Of a stretch of 9,959 bases of DNA, positions 6,343 through 9,959 are shown in pieces (within the stretch, counting starts at the first letter, position 1; each line of letters starts with the position of its first letter). Made by a program: the position numbers and the translations under genes. The notes beneath the pieces are model-generated. The model made no database searches and was not told the origin of the DNA. It saw nothing but the letters and a program-made list of their open reading frames with translations. Source of the DNA: JBGSIZ01 sp041742255 (GTDB taxonomy: Bacteria > Pseudomonadota > Alphaproteobacteria > Rhodobacterales > Rhodobacteraceae); assembly GCA_041742255.1 (NCBI GenBank), contig JBGSIZ010000205.1, forward strand, positions 1 to 9,959, given 5' to 3'.

Positions 6343-6936
6343 ATGTCACTATTGCTCGGGGTGTTATGGCCCCTTGAACGGCTCAACACGTTCCTGCTCG
6401 AAATCGGGCGGCGCATTGGCGTCGTGGCACTCGTGGTCATGGTCCTGCTGATCCTCGGTCAGGTCGTCGCGCGGTATGTCTTCAACGCAGCACCCAGCTG
6501 GACCGAAGAAGGGGCGCGGTTCGGGATGCTTTGGATGAACGGGCTGATGGCCCCGCTGGCCTACCGTCAGGGGGGCTTTGTGGCCATCGACATGGTGGAA
6601 CGGGCGCTGCCGGGTCTGGTGTCCGGGCTTCTCACGCTTGGCCTGTTGCTGATTGCGACCACGGTTCTGGTCTATGCGCTCGACATCGGGATCAACAACC
6701 ACGTCAATTCGCTCACCGGACGGGGCAACGCGCCCTCGCTCCGGCTGCCGCTGGATTGGCTGGGCGGGGACCGCATCCGGTTCAAGAATTCGTGGGCCTA
6801 TGCGTCGCTTGCGGTGGGGATGGGGCTCCTGTTGCTCGTCAATATCGAACTGATCCTGCGGCAACTGGTGCGGATGCTGGGCGGCGGCGACAGGCTCACG
6901 GACTACAGCAACGCAAACATGGCGAGGGCGGACTGA
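6343..6936 (+). CDS. TRAP transporter small permease subunit (DctQ family)
   Basis: A 197-residue inner-membrane protein with four likely transmembrane segments near residues 24-46, 55-74, 91-113 and 151-173. The DctQ signature is RYVFNAAPSWTEEGARFGMLW at 44-64. Together with the large permease and the periplasmic binding protein it forms a TRAP transporter driven by a sodium or proton gradient. Usual DctQ proteins are about 160-180 residues; the extra length lies in a loop between segments 3 and 4 (about 115-150) rich in charged and polar residues. The start at 6343 follows GGGAGGAG (6329-6336) by 6 bp. The stop overlaps the large-permease start by one base (TGATG). TRAP systems usually carry carboxylates or sulfonates; the operon suggests sulfoquinovose or its glycerol glycoside, but sequence alone does not show the substrate. 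Confidence 0.9.
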   Translation: MSLLLGVLWPLERLNTFLLEIGRRIGVVALVVMVLLILGQVVARYVFNAAPSWTEEGARFGMLWMNGLMAPLAYRQGGFVAIDMVERALPGLVSGLLTLGLLLIATTVLVYALDIGINNHVNSLTGRGNAPSLRLPLDWLGGDRIRFKNSWAYASLAVGMGLLLLVNIELILRQLVRMLGGGDRLTDYSNANMARAD

Positions 6937-8420
6937 TGCTGATCTGGTTCCTTCCGATCTTTCTCGTCATCATGCTTGTGGGCTTGCCGGTGTTCTTTGC
7001 ACTGCTGGCAGCGCCCAGCGCTATCCTCCTCCTCAATGGTCAGGAAAAAGATTTGGCGATCCTCTATCGCAATGTTTACAACGGCATGGACAGCTTTCCG
7101 CTGATGGCGCTGCCGTTCTTCATGCTCGCAGGCGAGATCATGAACAAAGGCGGGATCACGCTGCGGCTGGTAGATTTCAGTCAGGCGATGATGGGGCACC
7201 TGCGGGGCGGGCTGGCGCATGTGAACATCCTGTCATCGTTCCTGTTCGCAGGCATGTCAGGGTCGGCGGTGGCGGATGTGTCGGCGCTCGGCTCCACACT
7301 CATCCCCGCGATGGAGAAAAACGGCTACACCCGAAAATTCGCGGCGGCGATCACGGCGGCGTCGTCGGTGATCGGGCCAATCATCCCGCCCTCGGGCATC
7401 ATGATCATCTACGCCTATGTGATGGGCGAAAGCGTGGCGGCGCTGTTTTTGGCGGGGATCATCCCCGGCATCCTGATGGGCGTGGGCCTTATGGTGGCGG
7501 TGCGGCTCATGGCAGACAGCTATGACCTGCCCAAGGCACAGCGGATCGTGAACCCCGGCCAAACCATATCGCCGATCGAAGAATGGGCGAGCTTTGTTCT
7601 GATCCGGATCAACCTCGGGGGGCTGTTGTGGGGCCTGTCACAGCTGGGACCACGCCCGGTTGGGTCCGGGGCCACCCTTGAATGGATGATCTTTGTGGTC
7701 ATGGTGGTCGTGGCCCACGGTTTCCTTCTCTGGTATCGGGGACAAGTCAGCCACGATTTCCGGCTCATCGCGAAAAAGGCGATCGTGCCGCTGCAAACGC
7801 CGATCATCATCCTCGGGGGCATCCTCCTTGGGGTCTCGACCCCGACCGAGGCGTCGGCGGTGGCGGTGGCCTATGCCTTTCTGATCTCGTTCTTCGTGCT
7901 GCGGACAATGAAAACCGGGGATCTCGGGGCGGTGCTGACACGGGCGGCGCTCGGGACATCCTCGGTGCTGTTGCTGGTGGGTGCGGCGGTTGCGTTCAAA
8001 ACTGTCGTGTCGTTGTCACATGCGCCTGAAATCCTGACGGATATAATTCTGGGGCTGTCCGAAAATCCGCTTATCCTTCTGTTCCTTATCAACCTCCTGC
8101 TGTTCGTCGTGGGCATGTTCCTTGACGCGGGGCCGGCCATCATCATCCTCGGGCCGATCCTTGGTCCGATCTTCATTGAATTGGGCGTTCATCCCGTCCA
8201 TTTTGCGATGATCATGTCGGTGAACCTGACCGTGGGTCTGGCCACGCCGCCAATGGGGTTGGTGTTGTTCGTCGCCTCCACCGTGAGCGGCGAAAAGGTT
8301 GAAACGATTGCACGCGCAATCCTGCCGTTTCTACTGGTGGAAGTGATCGTGATCTTCTTGATCACCTACTTCCCCTTCATCTCGATGACGATCCCCCGGT
8401 TGACCGGGTTCGTCCAATGA
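6936..8420 (+). CDS. TRAP transporter large permease subunit (DctM family)
   Basis: A 494-residue multi-spanning inner-membrane protein forming the transport path of the TRAP system. Family motifs include FAGMSGSAVADVSALGSTLIPAM at about 104-126, IGPIIPPSGIMIIYAY (146-161), GVSTPTEASAVAVAYA (299-314) and, near the C-terminus, NLTVGLATPPMGLVLF (430-445). Typical DctM subunits have about 425-440 residues. Here the extra roughly 55-60 residues are inserted after the LPKAQRIV segment, at about 205-270, and include a further hydrophobic stretch at 249-267. The ATG at 6936 shares its A with the small-permease stop, so the two membrane subunits are translationally coupled. The frame is also open upstream through the small-permease gene, but that region is only a shadow frame: the hydrophobic N-terminus MLIWFLPIFLVIM is the expected one. 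Confidence 0.94.
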   Translation: MLIWFLPIFLVIMLVGLPVFFALLAAPSAILLLNGQEKDLAILYRNVYNGMDSFPLMALPFFMLAGEIMNKGGITLRLVDFSQAMMGHLRGGLAHVNILSSFLFAGMSGSAVADVSALGSTLIPAMEKNGYTRKFAAAITAASSVIGPIIPPSGIMIIYAYVMGESVAALFLAGIIPGILMGVGLMVAVRLMADSYDLPKAQRIVNPGQTISPIEEWASFVLIRINLGGLLWGLSQLGPRPVGSGATLEWMIFVVMVVVAHGFLLWYRGQVSHDFRLIAKKAIVPLQTPIIILGGILLGVSTPTEASAVAVAYAFLISFFVLRTMKTGDLGAVLTRAALGTSSVLLLVGAAVAFKTVVSLSHAPEILTDIILGLSENPLILLFLINLLLFVVGMFLDAGPAIIILGPILGPIFIELGVHPVHFAMIMSVNLTVGLATPPMGLVLFVASTVSGEKVETIARAILPFLLVEVIVIFLITYFPFISMTIPRLTGFVQ

Positions 8421-8443
8421 CCAAAGCAAAGGGAGGTATCTAT

Positions 8444-9511
8444 ATGCTTAAGGGTCTCACGCGGTCGCTGCTTGCAGCCACCATCATCGCGGCTGCGCCG
8501 CTTTCGGCATGGGCGGCGGGCCATACCGAATTCACCATCCGCGCCACCGCCAACTCGAACGAGGCGGATGAAGACTACGACGGGCTCGTCGTCTTCAAGA
8601 ACTACGTCGAAAACGCCTCGAACGGGCGGATCGCCGTAGAAATCTTCATGGGCACCACGCTGTGCGCCACCGGTGAAGAATGCCTGCAGGCCGTGTCCGA
8701 AGGCACGATCGACGTCTACATCTCGACCTCGGGCGGGGCGGCGTCGATTTTCCCCTATGTGCAGGTTCTGGACCTGCCCTACCTCATGTCGGATGACCGC
8801 GTCGCCGAGGCGGTTCTGACCGGCCCCTTCGTGCAGGACCTGCGCGCGCGGGCGCTCGAAACATCGGACGGCAAAATCCGGCTGATGACGGTCGGTAACA
8901 CGGGCGGCTGGCGGTCGTTCGCCAACACCCAGCGTCAGGTGGAAACGCCTGCAGACCTCGCTGGCCTCAAACTGCGGACCGTGCCTGCGGACCTGCCGCA
9001 GGAACTGACCCGCGCCTTGGGGGCATCGCCCACGCCCATTCCGTGGCCGGAACTGTTCACCTCGCTGCAAACCGGCGTCGTTGAAGGCACCGCAAATGGC
9101 ATCACCGACATCATGAACATGAAGTTTCCGGATGCGGGCCTCCAGTATCTGACCCTCGACGGGCACAGCTATATGGGTGCCTTCTGGTGGATGTCCAACG
9201 ACAACTTCATGGCGATGCCCGAAGATCTGCGGCGGATCGTCAACGACGGGTTCTACCAGTTGCAACAGGCGACCTTCGCCTCGCCCAAGCGGAAATCCAT
9301 CGAAGCCTACGAAGCCTTCACCGCAGGCGGCGGCAACCTCTATGTGCCCACGCCCGAACAAAAGGCTGAATTCGCAGCGGCGGCCGCCCCGGTCATCGAC
9401 TGGTTCAACGCCAATGTGGACGGCGGGGCCGACGTGCTTGCGTCCTTCCAGACCGCAGTCGAGGCCGCCAAGGCCGACATTGCAGCCCAAGACGCGGCAG
9501 ACCTGAACTAA
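8444..9511 (+). CDS. TRAP transporter periplasmic substrate-binding protein (DctP family)
   Basis: A 355-residue exported protein that captures substrate in the periplasm and delivers it to the permease. Residues 1-24 form a Sec signal peptide (positive start, hydrophobic core, probable cleavage after SAWA). Mature motifs include LAGLKLRTVPADLPQ (172-185), where R178 is the usual arginine that grips the substrate's acidic group, and ELFTSLQTGVVEGTANG (203-219), the family's tyrosine/glutamate-type segment. C74 and C80 flank a short loop and could form a disulfide. The start at 8444 is chosen because GGGAGG (8431-8436) lies 7 bp upstream and gives a normal signal peptide; an in-frame ATG at 8417 overlapping the permease stop would add nine residues. 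Last gene of the operon. Sulfonate binding is an inference from the neighbouring desulfurisation genes. Confidence 0.92.
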   Translation: MLKGLTRSLLAATIIAAAPLSAWAAGHTEFTIRATANSNEADEDYDGLVVFKNYVENASNGRIAVEIFMGTTLCATGEECLQAVSEGTIDVYISTSGGAASIFPYVQVLDLPYLMSDDRVAEAVLTGPFVQDLRARALETSDGKIRLMTVGNTGGWRSFANTQRQVETPADLAGLKLRTVPADLPQELTRALGASPTPIPWPELFTSLQTGVVEGTANGITDIMNMKFPDAGLQYLTLDGHSYMGAFWWMSNDNFMAMPEDLRRIVNDGFYQLQQATFASPKRKSIEAYEAFTAGGGNLYVPTPEQKAEFAAAAAPVIDWFNANVDGGADVLASFQTAVEAAKADIAAQDAADLN

Positions 9512-9519
9512 GGCATCCC

Positions 9520-9546
9520 TCAGGCGGGCCACCCCGGCCCGCCTGA
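9520..9546. terminator. Strong hairpin at the end of the TRAP operon
   Basis: A perfect 11-bp stem, TCAGGCGGGCC (9520-9530) pairing with GGCCCGCCTGA (9536-9546), has the loop ACCCC and begins 8 nt after the binding-protein stop. It lies between convergent genes and could act on both strands, but neither side shows a U-tract. CCCGCCTGA from the right arm (9538-9546) recurs at 9554-9562. Confidence 0.75.
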
Positions 9547-9577
9547 ACCCAAACCCGCCTGACCTTACGACGGCCCC

Positions 9578-9959
9578 CTACCCTGCATAGACCTCGGACA
9601 ACGGCCGCCGCGCGCGCGCAGGCATGACGCCCGTAGGCACGCCAAACCGGATCACCTGCACCAATCGGCGATCCGCCCCAATCCCAAACTCCGCCTTGAT
9701 CTCTGCCGCCGTGACCGGGTGATCGGACAACGCGGCCATCGGCCATCCGGCCATGCCCCGTGCTGCGGCCTCCAGACACATCCGCAAATAGGCCCGGCCA
9801 GAGGTAACTGGGCTTTCCCCCTCGGGCCTGTGAAAACAGGCCATCACCGGGGCCGTCACAGTCGCGCCCGCCTCGGAGGTCATCCCGCGCGTCAGCCCCA
9901 GCCGGTCCATCACGGGCCACAACAGGCCCAGCGCCCAAGGGGCCAGCATCGCCTCGACC
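9578..9959 (-). CDS. Nitroreductase-like protein, C-terminal part (cut by window edge)
   Basis: The frame is open from the right edge to a TAG at 9578-9580, giving about 126 C-terminal residues. There is an ATG at 9949, but the frame continues past it to the edge and the visible part matches only the C-terminal half of a nitroreductase-fold flavoprotein, so the true start is outside the window. The stretch RAYLRMCLEAAARGMAGWPM fits the helix with the usual small-rich GLA-type turn, and VQVIRFGVPTG followed by ARRPLSEVYAG fits the final strand and the RRP-L-E-hydrophobic ending that contacts FMN. Members reduce nitro compounds, quinones or related acceptors with NAD(P)H. It converges on the TRAP operon and is probably unrelated in function. 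A more divergent flavin protein of the same fold is possible. Confidence 0.7.
   Translation of the reverse strand, partial: VEAMLAPWALGLLWPVMDRLGLTRGMTSEAGATVTAPVMACFHRPEGESPVTSGRAYLRMCLEAAARGMAGWPMAALSDHPVTAAEIKAEFGIGADRRLVQVIRFGVPTGVMPARARRPLSEVYAG

Noticed and set aside
6531..6935. Upstream in-frame extension of the large permease through the small-permease gene (a possible fusion)
   Set aside because: The extension is not hydrophobic and unlike any TRAP subunit, while the small permease is intact in another frame and its stop overlaps the normal large-permease start.
8366..9532. 388-residue minus-strand open frame opposite the TRAP binding protein
   Set aside because: Entirely antisense to a gene with signal peptide, ribosome binding site and DctP motifs; rich in Gly, Arg and His without any domain.

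Overview
The window is GC-rich, tightly packed DNA with strong G/C preference at third codon positions. Gene content (a DctP/Q/M-type TRAP transporter, an SsuD-like monooxygenase, GntR and Gfo/Idh/MocA proteins, GGGAGG-type ribosome binding sites) suggests an alphaproteobacterium, most likely of the Rhodobacter/Roseobacter group. That placement is an inference from gene style, not a database match.

Layout, left to right. (1) A short tail of an unidentified plus-strand gene is followed by wrbA (flavodoxin-like NAD(P)H:quinone oxidoreductase). (2) Converging on wrbA across a very stable hairpin is a minus-strand group: a GntR/UTRA regulator, a Gfo/Idh/MocA protein 2 bp downstream of it, and a 3-hydroxyisobutyrate-dehydrogenase-family (beta-hydroxyacid) dehydrogenase. 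(3) Divergent from the regulator, across a repeat-rich 91-bp region, is a six-gene plus-strand operon: SsuD-type flavin monooxygenase, aldo-keto reductase, flavin reductase, then TRAP small permease, large permease and periplasmic binding protein. It ends in an 11-bp-stem hairpin. (4) A minus-strand nitroreductase-like gene, cut by the window edge, converges on the operon end.

The most interesting reading is that the central operon encodes the oxidative desulfurisation (sulfo-SMO) pathway for sulfoquinovose, the sulfonated sugar of plant and algal sulfolipid. The three overlapping enzymes match the SmoC/SmoB/SmoA set known from Agrobacterium: FMN reductase supplies FMNH2, the monooxygenase splits the C-S bond to give sulfite and 6-dehydroglucose, and the aldo-keto reductase reduces this to glucose. 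Two things differ from the Agrobacterium arrangement. Uptake appears to be by a TRAP transporter instead of an ABC transporter, and no classical GH31 sulfoquinovosidase is visible. The Gfo/Idh/MocA protein is a candidate for the missing glycoside-cleaving step, because an NAD+-dependent sulfoquinovosidase family (GH188) is related to that fold. The pathway assignment rests on family and gene-order recognition; the transporter substrate and the Gfo/Idh/MocA role are hypotheses.

No tRNA, rRNA, CRISPR array, insertion sequence or integrase was seen, and there is no gene-free stretch longer than about 100 bp.
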